DNA of 64,000 bases from Tritrichomonas foetus (taxonomy: Eukaryota > Parabasalia > Tritrichomonadida > Tritrichomonadidae), in contig MLAK01001049.1 of NCBI GenBank assembly GCA_001839685.1, positions 3,757-67,756 of the forward strand. The letters are read 5' to 3'. Within the stretch, counting starts at the first letter, position 1. Each line of letters opens with the position of its first letter. The notes under the pieces were generated by a model that ran no database searches, was not told the DNA's origin, and saw only the letters and a program-made list of their open reading frames with translations. Below are positions 1 through 9,397 of the stretch, one piece after another. The translations under genes were made by a program, and so were the position numbers.

Positions 1-1161
1 AAATAATCACATAACATATCCTTTCAAATTAATGTGTATCAGAAAAAGTCAACATAAAAGAAATTTCAAAAATTCGATTAATTTATCTCATAAAAATATT
101 GTTTATTTCTAAATATTTATATGCAATAGTTCTGTTTTAGATTCTTACTTTGTCTTTTTTCTTTGTCCCTTCCCTTCTTCTTTGAGCTTTTCTTCCTTTT
201 TTTTTAAAATCTTCTATGACTGATATACTCGAAGTGTTGTTTAATTATTTTACCCACTGCTATATAAGAAGATAATCAAAATTAGGAACGATTTGTTGGT
301 GAAAGTTTGGCTGTACACTTCTATCATCCTTTTATTTCTTATTTTTAATACATATGACGATAGAATAAATTTGACAGACAACCCCCTTAAAAATTATAAT
401 TCAGAAATTCATATATTCATAGAAAAAGTTGATGATTTGAAAGATTTATTTATTTGAAAAGAAGTATATTTATACTCATTTCTTCATGAATGATGTAAAT
501 GTAAAAATGCTGTGATGCTGTCAGAATGAGTATTAATCTTTTCACACATGTAATTGAAAAAGACTCGTCAATTTCTATTGGAATAGTCACCCGATTTCAC
601 AAAATTTCTAAGAGTTCATCCATAAAAATGCCATCAATCTTGAATATTTTCGATACTCCTTCAATTAATTTTAACTTTAACTCAAATTAATTCTATAGTT
701 CATTATAGAAATTCTCTAATGATGAATTTTTGAATGATATTGAGATCATTATTGAACGACATAATTTTTTACATCGACGAAATCTAAAATTTTGAGAGAT
801 TTTTTCCACCCTTTTCAAAGACAAATACAAATTCAATGTCTGTTTCTCACCAAATAATCGGGCTTATTTTTTTAATCGCAAGAATATGTGCGTCTGTCTA
901 TCATTATTTTAACATACTCCGAGTCAACTCTCATCGCCTTGTTCATGAGGCTATCAAGTGATTTCATTTCATTCAAAAATTATGAAATAATTTGTGAATT
1001 CCATCAATCAATTATTAGGTCGATTTCTTAGAAATTCTTTACAAAGAATTAATAAATAATAGAAATCAAAGAATAATGGCTATTGAAAAAAAAAGTCTGA
1101 TTTTTCAAGGTGAAATGGATATTCAATTTTGAATATATTCAAAAATCAGAAAAAACAAAGA
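1..1161. other. Upstream spacer with a decayed coding stretch
   Basis: No intact gene is seen. Between about 401 and 961 on the + strand, coding-like peptide runs appear in alternating frames with stops between them (for example IEKVDDLKDLFI near 419, a 57-codon open run from about 527, and IIIERHNFL near 748). This looks like an old gene broken by frameshifts. The family is not recognised. The remainder is AT-rich sequence. Confidence 0.4.
401..961 (+). pseudogene. Multi-frameshift relic of an unknown protein gene
   Basis: Consecutive protein-like segments lie in different frames and are interrupted by in-frame stops, with no usable start. One segment reads IIIERHNFL then RRNL. A similar peptide, SIIERHDIFLPKNL, occurs in another relic at 20889-21067, which suggests that both come from one gene family. 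The composition resembles the large ankyrin or BTB families common in parabasalids, but I cannot identify a domain. Confidence 0.4.
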
Positions 1162-1869
1162 ATGCTTGAAGCTCTGGGAGACCCGGAAATCCCAGTTCCT
1201 GATCTTGATGACTGTTTTTTTTCACCAGAGGTTTTAGTTGAGACAAAGGAACTTAAGCTTCCACACTTGACTATGGACAATGTACCTCGAATTACTTGTC
1301 AGCAACTTGCCGAGTTAATTAGTGATCCAATGTCGCACAATTACGATTCTATGGTTATTCTCGATGCCCGCTTTCATTACGAATACAGGGGAGGCCATAT
1401 TAAAAGTGCCAAAAATATCACAAGCCAAGCTAGTCTAAAAAGCGTTTTTGACACTTACGCCAATCAGAATGTCTGCATTGTATGTCACTGCGAGTATTCC
1501 CATAATAGAGGACCATCCCTATATAACAGCCTCCGCCAGCTCGATAGGGACATAAATACATATCCATACATTTCAATACCAGAAATGTATGTCTTAAACG
1601 GCGGCTATCGTCAATTTTTCTCGCTTTACCCAAATTTATGTGTTGGTGGATATATCGAAATGCGAGATGAGGAGCATGTCTTGAATGGCGACCTTCGCAG
1701 GTTCAACTCCAGCTACAGAAAAGAGATGAGAAGACCGGCTATTGGTCTTATGAAAAGATCAAACTCAACGGTCATTTGTGATCCTCAGACTTTTGCATTG
1801 CCGCAGCCTTTGGATCCAATGAAATTCTCATATTTGTCTTTTAGTTCTAGCCAGGAACCTTCCTTCTAG
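1162..1869 (+). CDS. Cdc25-like dual-specificity phosphatase (rhodanese fold)
   Basis: 235 residues. Cdc25 phosphatases activate cyclin-dependent kinases by removing inhibitory phosphates from the glycine-rich loop. A rhodanese/Cdc25 domain spans roughly residues 40-170: VILDARFHYEYRGGHIKSA matches the first Cdc25 signature, HCEYSHNRGP is the CX5R active-site loop (Cys110, Arg116), and YVLNGGYRQFF matches the conserved segment after it. The start is the first ATG of the frame; an upstream extension reaches only a TTG. The protein is shorter than animal Cdc25 and lacks the long regulatory N-terminus, so it is mostly catalytic domain. Cdc25-like arsenate reductases share the fold, but the GGY and HCEYS context fits Cdc25 better. 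The gene stands alone. Confidence 0.85.
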   Translation: MLEALGDPEIPVPDLDDCFFSPEVLVETKELKLPHLTMDNVPRITCQQLAELISDPMSHNYDSMVILDARFHYEYRGGHIKSAKNITSQASLKSVFDTYANQNVCIVCHCEYSHNRGPSLYNSLRQLDRDINTYPYISIPEMYVLNGGYRQFFSLYPNLCVGGYIEMRDEEHVLNGDLRRFNSSYRKEMRRPAIGLMKRSNSTVICDPQTFALPQPLDPMKFSYLSFSSSQEPSF

Positions 1870-2953
1870 ATGTCTTATTTTATTTTTTAAATAACGAAAA
1901 TATAATAAATATTGGATTTTCTAATTTTTGATTGTTTGCATAAAATCTTCTTGAATGATATCAATAAAACTATTTGACAGCCTTTTCATCAATTTTTATC
2001 ATCCATTATTCAGGAAAGCAATAGAAAGGATGGTTATCTTCTAAATCATATTGCATAAAATTTTCTGAGGAAATCATTTTTTTTGAATCGACTTCTGTTC
2101 ACAATGTCATATCACTAAACGCATAAATAATTGTGTGGATTTGTTCAAGAAAAATTGACCTTGACTTTTTATCAAAAAGTGAAATAGTGATGTGAAGATT
2201 ATTTTAGTTATTTTACTTTTCAAAAAAGAAAAATAATTACAATTTACTTAAGTTACAATTCAGAACCACCTTGAAATTGTTGAAATAATTTGTTAAATGT
2301 TCATTCAAATAAAGTTGATCTATCGGCGTTTTTTGTTATCATTGTTGGGCAGGATTATTTTGAATTTCTTTTCATGATTATTTGATGTTTTGTCGATCAA
2401 TAATGTCTTCATTCATCTTTTTCTAACTTTTTTGCGAGGTTTTTATCGATTATCATCATTTTCAGAACAAAAAGATGATGAGTTAGGCGTTTTCCCTAAA
2501 ATGTTGGTTTTCTAAGATGAACTAGTGTGATTTCTAAAGAACAATCGCCTATTATTAAAAGGCATGCCTGAAAAATAATGAACGATCAATCACATATGTG
2601 GTTACACTTTGTGAATCATAAATCGCGTGAGAATTTACAACCAAAAACAATTATAGCTGTAAAAGACGTTGAGAATGGTTTGATTAATACAATTTCATTT
2701 ACACCAGATGCTACTATTTTTTTACATTTATCCCTTTCAATTAGAAGGGTTTTTGATGAAGTTTATTAAAATTGATGAAAACATATTGTCATGTATTTTT
2801 ATGATTTATTGTTATATAATAGAATACATATATGAAACAGAAAATTCCATCAGGAAGAAGTGCTTTTTTGAAATACTTCATGAGATTGATGTGAAGTTAA
2901 TTAATCAAACTTTGAATATCAAAGACACTCATCACAAAATATTAAAAAAGAAA
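1870..2953. other. AT-rich spacer, no convincing gene
   Basis: About 1.1 kb between the Cdc25-like gene and the convergent WD40 gene. A 63-codon ATG frame at 2578-2769 has a partly protein-like composition but no recognisable domain and an overlapping frame of similar quality. It may be debris of an older gene. Nothing else stands out. Confidence 0.4.
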
Positions 2954-5900
2954 TCAGAGAAATGTTGGCTGAGGACGAACAACTTTTTTCTTATCTCTAT
3001 CTTGAAAATCTGGAAAATATTCTTCTATTGGCTTAGGTTTTTTCTCCTGAAGCTTTTTGATACGAGCCATTAAATCATTGACTTGCAATTCCTTTTGAAT
3101 CTTATTTTTGAGTATTTCTTCTGACCGAATTTCATTAATAGGCGAATACGATCTTTCATGATCTAAATATGATGGACTCGTTCCAGGAGTTGAACTTTGA
3201 ATCATTTCCAAAATTGATCTTGCTTTTTCATAATCAAACTCATGATGTTCTTCTTCTTCTTCCTCAGGTAAAGCTTGATCATTTGAAACTGATCGTGCTG
3301 TTTCTAATGTAGCATTAGTGCCAATAGACATGATTGATCTGGTACTTTTTATAGATCTCGTTGATTTCAGCGATCGAGATGATATCAATAGTTTAGAACT
3401 GCTTATATTTCTAGAGTTTGCTAAATTATCATGTGAATTAAAGTGTCTTTCATCTTTATCAATTGGTGATTCATTGAACCATGTTGAAACATCTCTGAAA
3501 TTCCATTTACACTCACCATTTAATGTTCCTACACATTGTAGGGAATCAGTTGCCCATATTCGAACTGCCATGTCTAAACCACTTGTTGCAAAAAATCTAC
3601 CTGATTTACCAATAATTTCTATATGCGTAACTTCTGAATCATGACATCTTATCATTTTAACTGGATCTAGATTTAAAATTTGATTCTTACTAAAACTGGC
3701 GGTGTAATTTACATTTTCACTTCCATTTATGTTGTTGTTACCACTATTAATATTCATGCTATTTGTTGAATTAAATGTATTGATACTGTTCAAATTTGTT
3801 AAGGTACATTTACAAGAAGCTTCCCATAATCTAATATATCCAAGAGAATCTCCTGTGATAATTTTATTTGATGGTTTGTGAGTAGCAATTGTGGAGAGTG
3901 CATGTGGAACAATTTCTAGATGTGCTTTAAAAGAAAACAGTTCATGAAGATTTGGTAATGAAAATACAGTTAAAAATCCATCTGAATCACAAACAATTAA
4001 AAATCTATCAAATATCTCCATTGCTTCGATTAATGTTTCTTGACTTAAAAAAGCTTGTTTTGGTTTTGTTGAAACGTCAACTGGCCAAGAAAATATTTCA
4101 CCGGTTTCACTACCAGTAATCATCCATCCTGTCTCATCTAGGACACCAGCAGATATATCAGAAGTATGACCACTAAATTTATTTTTTAATTCAAAAACAG
4201 AAGGCTTAATTTCACGATAAATACATACAATTTTTGACCAGCCAGCTGTAATAAGGAATCCATGATTCGATAATGTACAATACTTAATAACAGATAATTG
4301 AGAATGATCAGATACATCCACATTATTAATTAAACTGCCAGAATTTGGATTCCATAATGAAATATTTCCTGTGAATGTTGCTGTCATTACTTTTCTACCA
4401 CTCAGATCAATAACAGATGAAGAGATTTCATTATCAATAAGTTTAGGACAACGTGAAGTTTTCTTATCACCATTTTTGTAATCCCAAACTATAAAATTTG
4501 CTTGTGCATCTACAGTTAACAAAGAATCTAAATCAGGTTGATAATGAATTCCAACAATTGCACATTGATGTGTTATTCCTTGAATTCCGTCAATATCTCC
4601 TTCAATCCATTCAATAGGAAATGAAGCACATGTTACTAACATTTTTCGAGCTTTATCAAATACTACAGCTGTTAAACGATCTTCTGGTGGTAAATATTCT
4701 AATAATCCAAATTCTGTTCGTAATACAAAGTTAATGTTATCAAATAATTTCAATTCTTTTTTGGTAGTTATCGTTAACACATAATTTTCTCCTAATGATG
4801 ATTGATATTCTGTTACTAAATTTGCGGCAAAAAGATTTCCTAATAGCCTACATGCTCGATGTACAGGTTGAATAGACCAAATATATGGATCATTTCCTCT
4901 TGTGCACATACAAATTGAACTTTGGCAAGATAAATATGCAAAAGATAAAACTGCACCACCATTTTCAAAAACTCTATTAACACTAATCGTTTCATCATCT
5001 AAAATTGTAAAAAATTTGACAGTACCATCTTGTGATGATGAAGCATAAACACTTAGTTCATCAATGACAGTTAATTGAGTGATTGCTTCTTTCTGTAGAT
5101 CAAAATGAAGGGTTCGTTCTAAAGAATAATCTGTTCCTGTTCTTCTTTGTGGCATTGTCAAAGTAAATAATTCGATGGATCCACAATCATCACCAATTAA
5201 TAGTTTACATTGATTTTTTGGTGCTGGAGTAATCGATGCTTCAATCATTTGAGTAGGTATATTAAAGAGTGGAATGTCTTGTTCTTTGAGGCGATTGTAT
5301 GTAGTTTGAGCTTCTTTTGGTTGCATAATCTTGATCTTTTTTGGACTTGGTGATGCACTTACACTCACAGGCAATAATTCAAGTTCAACAATTTTATAAA
5401 AATATAAATTTCTTGATGATGTGGCAACAGCAAGAAAAGCAAAGTATTTAAATACGCTACAACATGCAAAAGGCCCAGCTTGAGGTAGTTTCCTGGAAAA
5501 AGATAATGGCACTGGTGTCCAAAATTTAATTGAATCTCGACTTACAGTGATATATTCATCAGTCCATGATGACATAACAATTTGATGAATTGATTCTCGA
5601 TGTTTATTCTGAATTAAAAGAGGAGAAATGTGTACTTTATTTAAAACAACACCTGTTTCAATTGTTTGAGCACCTGTCATACATGTTAAATCACATAAAA
5701 TGAAATCAACTAATTCATCCCAACTTACCAAATTGTCACTATTTGAATCAATTCTTTTAAAATACCTTTCGAAATCATCATTCGACATTTTCCCTTCCAG
5801 AAGATAAAACCGAATTGATGAATTTTTCCATTGATCAATTGTAAGCATTCCACAATGATTCTCATCAGCTTCATCAAAAGACCTTCGAAGATCCCTTAGA

Positions 5901-6031
5901 TATTTATTGGTATAGTTTGCTTTTCTCTTTTTTAAATGTGCTGTCCTTTTCTCTCGTGTGTTAGTAGGTGGTCTTAATGGTATTCGCTCTGATGATGAAT
6001 CTCTAGAGGGAGGGGTTACATTTGGAAACAT
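2954..6031 (-). CDS. EF-hand plus WD40-repeat protein (WDR49/WDR64-like)
   Basis: 1025 residues. The N-terminus carries an EF-hand pair: loop 1 around residues 56-67 (D56, N58, G61, but Q rather than E at position 12) and a canonical loop 2 at 95-106 (D95, N97, D99, E106). About ten degenerate WD40 repeats follow (for example SSSQDGTVKFF, DETGWMITGSETGEIFSW, FATSGLDMAVRIWATD), forming probably one or two beta-propellers. A short Asn/Ser-rich insert precedes the last repeats. The tail has an acidic stretch (EEEEEEHHEFDYEKA) and ends in a basic segment after the peptide EEYFPDFQD. EF-hand plus WD40 is the architecture of WDR49/WDR64-type proteins, known from flagella and sperm, so an axonemal role is plausible but inferred. 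The start is the only upstream ATG. No enzymatic motif is seen. Confidence 0.8.
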   Translation of the reverse strand: MFPNVTPPSRDSSSERIPLRPPTNTREKRTAHLKKRKANYTNKYLRDLRRSFDEADENHCGMLTIDQWKNSSIRFYLLEGKMSNDDFERYFKRIDSNSDNLVSWDELVDFILCDLTCMTGAQTIETGVVLNKVHISPLLIQNKHRESIHQIVMSSWTDEYITVSRDSIKFWTPVPLSFSRKLPQAGPFACCSVFKYFAFLAVATSSRNLYFYKIVELELLPVSVSASPSPKKIKIMQPKEAQTTYNRLKEQDIPLFNIPTQMIEASITPAPKNQCKLLIGDDCGSIELFTLTMPQRRTGTDYSLERTLHFDLQKEAITQLTVIDELSVYASSSQDGTVKFFTILDDETISVNRVFENGGAVLSFAYLSCQSSICMCTRGNDPYIWSIQPVHRACRLLGNLFAANLVTEYQSSLGENYVLTITTKKELKLFDNINFVLRTEFGLLEYLPPEDRLTAVVFDKARKMLVTCASFPIEWIEGDIDGIQGITHQCAIVGIHYQPDLDSLLTVDAQANFIVWDYKNGDKKTSRCPKLIDNEISSSVIDLSGRKVMTATFTGNISLWNPNSGSLINNVDVSDHSQLSVIKYCTLSNHGFLITAGWSKIVCIYREIKPSVFELKNKFSGHTSDISAGVLDETGWMITGSETGEIFSWPVDVSTKPKQAFLSQETLIEAMEIFDRFLIVCDSDGFLTVFSLPNLHELFSFKAHLEIVPHALSTIATHKPSNKIITGDSLGYIRLWEASCKCTLTNLNSINTFNSTNSMNINSGNNNINGSENVNYTASFSKNQILNLDPVKMIRCHDSEVTHIEIIGKSGRFFATSGLDMAVRIWATDSLQCVGTLNGECKWNFRDVSTWFNESPIDKDERHFNSHDNLANSRNISSSKLLISSRSLKSTRSIKSTRSIMSIGTNATLETARSVSNDQALPEEEEEEHHEFDYEKARSILEMIQSSTPGTSPSYLDHERSYSPINEIRSEEILKNKIQKELQVNDLMARIKKLQEKKPKPIEEYFPDFQDRDKKKVVRPQPTFL

Positions 6032-6517
6032 TTCAGAGGATAAAAATCATCAAAAAAAAATTTTCTGAACAGATTTGTATAGAACGTGAATTCGTTACTG
6101 CGTTTGATTGAAAAGAAAATGGAAACTGTCAAATTTGTTTGATCAATACAAATCTTAATTCATCAGTCATATCTCACAATCACAATATTTAGTAAAAAGC
6201 ACGAAAATTATTTCCACAAACAACAAACGTTTTAAAATGAACAGGCATAATAATAAGTTATTGACATAAGCTTTTTCGTATGAAGAAGAATACGGAAAAA
6301 ACAAATCAACAACAACACACACAAAAACAAAACAAACAAATCAAAAACAAACAAACAAATCAAAACAAACAAAACAAATCAAAACAAAACAAATCAAAAA
6401 CAAAAACAAAACAAAAAAGCATAATTTTCTCGAAACGAAAGAAAAATAAAGAATAAAAAATAAAACAAAAATAGAAAAGAAAAAGAATTTGATTTATGAG
6501 AATATAAAAAAATCTTC
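6032..6517. other. Spacer with A/C-rich low-complexity tract
   Basis: Lies between the 5' end of the WD40 gene and the 3' end of the next minus-strand gene. It is dominated by the A/C-rich repeat listed separately. The open frame across it on the minus strand (Phe/Leu/Ser-rich) is an artefact of that composition. Confidence 0.6.
6296..6420. repeat. Degenerate AAACAAATC low-complexity repeat
   Basis: About 125 bp of reiterated aaacaaa, aaacaaatc and aaacaaaac units with hardly any G on the + strand. This is a simple-sequence expansion just downstream of a minus-strand gene. No function can be assigned. Confidence 0.8.
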
Positions 6518-7171
6518 TCACTTTTTGCCATAAAGAATGATGGGCAGCAAAAAAGTCTTCTCATAATTTTCGAGGAGAAAGACAATTGATTGCTTGAAGA
6601 AAAACAACTTTCGGTATACCAAATCTTTATTTCGCTTTTCATTGCGTGTAAGCGGTGGAATGTTCAAAACTGGAATGAAAAGCTCATACAAAAAGTGGAG
6701 GACTTGTTTGGTCATCTGGGTATGAGGGTTATTATAAACCCTTCTGTTCAAATAAGATCGAAATGAATAAATTGTATTGACTTCAGGCAAAAGACCGTTT
6801 TGGCAGCGAACTGAGCCGCCATGACCAATTGCAGCTGAATTGTCAATCAATGCTTGATTCCAACTATGACTAGGCGAAATTTGAAAGTTATTCTTTGGAA
6901 GAGGTTGTAGAACCTCTTTTGGTTGAAAGTTTGGCTTCTTTTCAATTTCGGATTTTTGAAAATCTGCTGGCTCCTTTGGCAAGCCTTGATGTTGTGGGAT
7001 AGCTTGCTGTGATGACTGATGTTGCAGTTGAGGTCGAAAATTGGTCTGACTTGTGTCATTGAGAATAGGACCAGGATCGTCCAAATCAAAGAACTCGTTA
7101 GAGAACTGATCTTCATCGTATGGGTTATCGCATTCGGAGAGGAAAAAATCCCCGATATCAAGTGTTATCAT
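6518..7171 (-). CDS. Uncharacterised protein, Gln-rich middle and basic C-terminus
   Basis: 217 residues, not recognised. The N-terminal 35 residues are acidic (DNPYDEDQFSNEFFDLDD), followed by a Gln/Pro-rich linker (about 45-100) of the sort found in transcriptional regulators. The C-terminal third (about 130-217) is hydrophobic-aromatic and basic, with helix-like segments (MTKQVLHFLYELFIPVLNIPPL; KDLVYRKLFFFKQSIVFLLENYEK) that could form a small folded domain. There is no signal peptide. It starts at the first ATG; a TCAAG initiator-like motif lies a few bases upstream. The acidic/Gln-rich layout suggests a nuclear protein, but that is a guess. Confidence 0.6.
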   Translation of the reverse strand: MITLDIGDFFLSECDNPYDEDQFSNEFFDLDDPGPILNDTSQTNFRPQLQHQSSQQAIPQHQGLPKEPADFQKSEIEKKPNFQPKEVLQPLPKNNFQISPSHSWNQALIDNSAAIGHGGSVRCQNGLLPEVNTIYSFRSYLNRRVYNNPHTQMTKQVLHFLYELFIPVLNIPPLTRNEKRNKDLVYRKLFFFKQSIVFLLENYEKTFLLPIILYGKK

Positions 7172-8164
7172 TGCTTGAATGTCAGTATTCCGTTTATCAC
7201 AAAATTTAATGAACTGACAAAACGGTTTCGATGTATTTTCATTTAAACTGGGCGGTTACCTGCTAAGCATATTCAAATGCTTTGAATTTGGAAATTTTTT
7301 TCCAATTGACCGATGTTTTAATGATCTGTATTTTTCTCGTTAAATACTAGGTTTAGTAATACAAAAAAGAAATATACGATGTTAATATTATTATTTACAT
7401 GTATTTATCTTTTTATTATTAAAATAATATATAATTACCTAAGATATTTATATTTTTGTAAGTATTTTTTTTTGCCAAAATTCAATTTTTATGCTTCTCA
7501 AAATTATTCAAAATGTAAAGTTATTCTGAAAGAAATATGCCACTCTAAAATCTGAAACCGAAAAATTGTTTCTGGTAAATCCCGAAAAAATTATTCTTCA
7601 ATTAATACATATGTCAGCATATCTGAAGTGTTTATGTTGTTTAAAAAGTTTTTATTAAGTACTGCCTTTCAAAAATCTACAATGTACCAGTTTTACCATT
7701 AACATTTTTGGTCAATTTGACTTTTCATTTGACCTTAATACTAAACGTTCACAGAGATAATAAAATTTGGCAGAGATTTATTTACCTATGAGTTTTGTAA
7801 ATGTGAAGTGAAAGGTCAAATAAAGGTCAAAAGTGAAAAAATCTAATGGGTAAATGTGATGTGAACTTTGCTGGTTCTTTGGGTCACTTCGACTTGGAGG
7901 AGGTGCGCCACGTGAACACAGCTTCGGATTGCTTCGCTCCCTCCGCTGTGTTCACGTGGCAGCACCTCTTCCAATGGCCGAATGAGTCGAAGGGGCCCGC
8001 AAAGTCACATCACATTTACCCATTTTTAGTGTCAAAAAACAAAACTCATAGGAAAAAAAATCCTGCCTAAAATCTCCATGATAAAAATACTATGATCAAA
8101 ATAATATAAAAATAATATATTTATTTGATTGTTTAGTAAAATAGAAAATGTTATTTGGGATATT
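7172..8164. other. Spacer containing a foldback element
   Basis: About 1 kb between two minus-strand genes. The first 590 bp are AT-rich and featureless; the rest is the foldback element listed separately. No gene is seen. Confidence 0.6.
7765..8076. mobile_element. MITE-like foldback element, copy 1
   Basis: A nested inverted repeat of about 310 bp. Outer arms 7785-7797 and 8040-8052 are perfect 13-bp inverted repeats, with imperfect pairing continuing outward about 20 bp. Middle arms 7845-7870 and 7999-8024 pair over about 25 bp with one base gap. Inner arms 7907-7922 and 7945-7960 are a perfect 16-bp pair around a 22-bp loop. It encodes no protein of its own. A diverged second copy is at 21540-21815, so the unit is dispersed. 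The structure fits a non-autonomous DNA transposon, but no target-site duplication is obvious and the superfamily is unknown. Confidence 0.75.
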
Positions 8165-8830
8165 TCACTCAATGTCACAAATTTCATGAACATCATGATC
8201 TTTTTGTTCACAAAGCTTTATTTGATATTGAAGAAGTTGAGAAAAGATTCCAGAAGGATTTTTTGTTAACGTTCTTTCACAAAGTTGTCGACATTCATCA
8301 TATTGTTCATTTCGACGATATAAATCGCACATGATACTTTCATCATAAAAATCGTCATTATGAACTCGTTCAGATTGATTGTGAATGATTTGAAATAATT
8401 CAAGAGATTTTTGACGACATTCTTTAGATTCTTTGGAGTCTTGCCCATTATTATCGTCACAAATCCATGAAGCATGATGATAAAAAATTGCTGCATCTTT
8501 CATACAATTAATTGATTTCATACATAAAGCAGCAGCAAGAAATTCTTTTGCTAATGATGAATATTGAGATGAATTACCTTTGAAAAGATCTAAGTATTCA
8601 TTGGATTGTAAGAATTCATTAGAAACTTCATTCTCTTGTGAAATATCTTTTGCACAATAATGACAATTTGGACAATGTTCAATCCAAGCTTCCATTGTAT
8701 TTCGTTCCATTGGTGGTGGTCTACAATCTAAATCAGGTGACCCAAACGAATTTGTTGATACAAGAACTTCAACCTGACATTTCTTCTTACATTTTGAACA
8801 TGTTGTATTCTTCTTTCCGAAGTTAGTCAT
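8165..8830 (-). CDS. Zinc-ribbon protein with helical C-terminus (DUF2225/CpXC-like)
   Basis: 221 residues. Two CxxC knuckles (numbering from a residue one codon upstream: Cys12/Cys15 and Cys54/Cys57) flank the peptide FGSPDLDCRPP and probably bind one zinc ion. The pattern of first knuckle, then F-G-S-x-D-x-D-x-R-P-P, then CPNC resembles bacterial zinc-ribbon/TPR proteins related to DUF2225; this is recalled family knowledge, not a search. The rest is alpha-helical and TPR-like (KEFLAAALCMKSI; CRQLCERTLTKNPSGIFSQ). I start at ATG 8830; the codon before it is GTG and is an unlikely eukaryotic start. TCACTT and TCATTT initiator-like motifs lie 13-23 bp upstream. If the bacterial resemblance holds, lateral transfer is possible. 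Confidence 0.65.
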   Translation of the reverse strand: MTNFGKKNTTCSKCKKKCQVEVLVSTNSFGSPDLDCRPPPMERNTMEAWIEHCPNCHYCAKDISQENEVSNEFLQSNEYLDLFKGNSSQYSSLAKEFLAAALCMKSINCMKDAAIFYHHASWICDDNNGQDSKESKECRQKSLELFQIIHNQSERVHNDDFYDESIMCDLYRRNEQYDECRQLCERTLTKNPSGIFSQLLQYQIKLCEQKDHDVHEICDIE

Positions 8831-9397
8831 CACTTACTAATAAAATGAAGTGAATTTTCGGGAAATTTTGCCAGAATTGTTTGATCGAAAAAAAAAAGGT
8901 GATGTTTTCAGAAATTTATTCCGCCATCCGACACGATTGTCAATTATTATGACATGAAGTTTTCGAATGACTTAGTATTATGCTTCAATATTAGTTGCTA
9001 TTAAGTCTCTACCATTTCCTTGATCGATTTATATTCGGTATTTATCAGATACTAAAATTTTTCATTCCTTTCTTCCTTTTTTTTTTTTGATAGCATTTAT
9101 TCAATGAATTCACATCATTTTGTCAGAAAATTCCCAAAACATGTAATGTGTTTTCAATTGCTAAAATAGAACACTTTCACAAGCTGAAAGAGATTTGATC
9201 AAATTTGGTTGTTTCATAGATTCGGATCCATAAAAAAGATCCAATAATGAGTTTTAAATTTTACACTAGTTTTATCGCCTGTTAGAAACTTTTCTCTTGA
9301 AAGAGGATTCTCAGTTAAAAATTTTGGAAAGAAAGAAAGTAAAAAAAAATCATATTCTTCGACACATTTACATAATTCAAATTGTAATTCCAAAGTA
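8831..9397. other. AT-rich spacer
   Basis: Apart from the initiator-like motif near 8843-8853, nothing recognisable was seen in about 560 bp. An open frame on the + strand at 9297-9629 runs antisense into the leucine-rich repeat gene and is not credible. Confidence 0.5.
8843..8853 (-). promoter_or_regulatory. Putative initiator (TCACTTCATTT)
   Basis: On the minus strand, two overlapping matches to the Trichomonas initiator consensus TCAYTW lie 13-23 bp upstream of ATG 8830. They support that start codon. Confidence 0.45.

Noticed and set aside
1129..1161. N-terminal extension of the Cdc25-like protein
   Set aside because: Would need a TTG start; the first ATG is at 1162 and the domain is complete without it.
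6394..6642. 82-codon minus-strand frame rich in Phe and Leu
   Set aside because: Driven by the A-rich low-complexity repeat and overlaps a better gene.
7846..8070. 74-codon + strand open frame starting MGKCDVNFAG
   Set aside because: It lies wholly inside the foldback element and reflects its inverted-repeat sequence; copy 2 does not preserve the frame.
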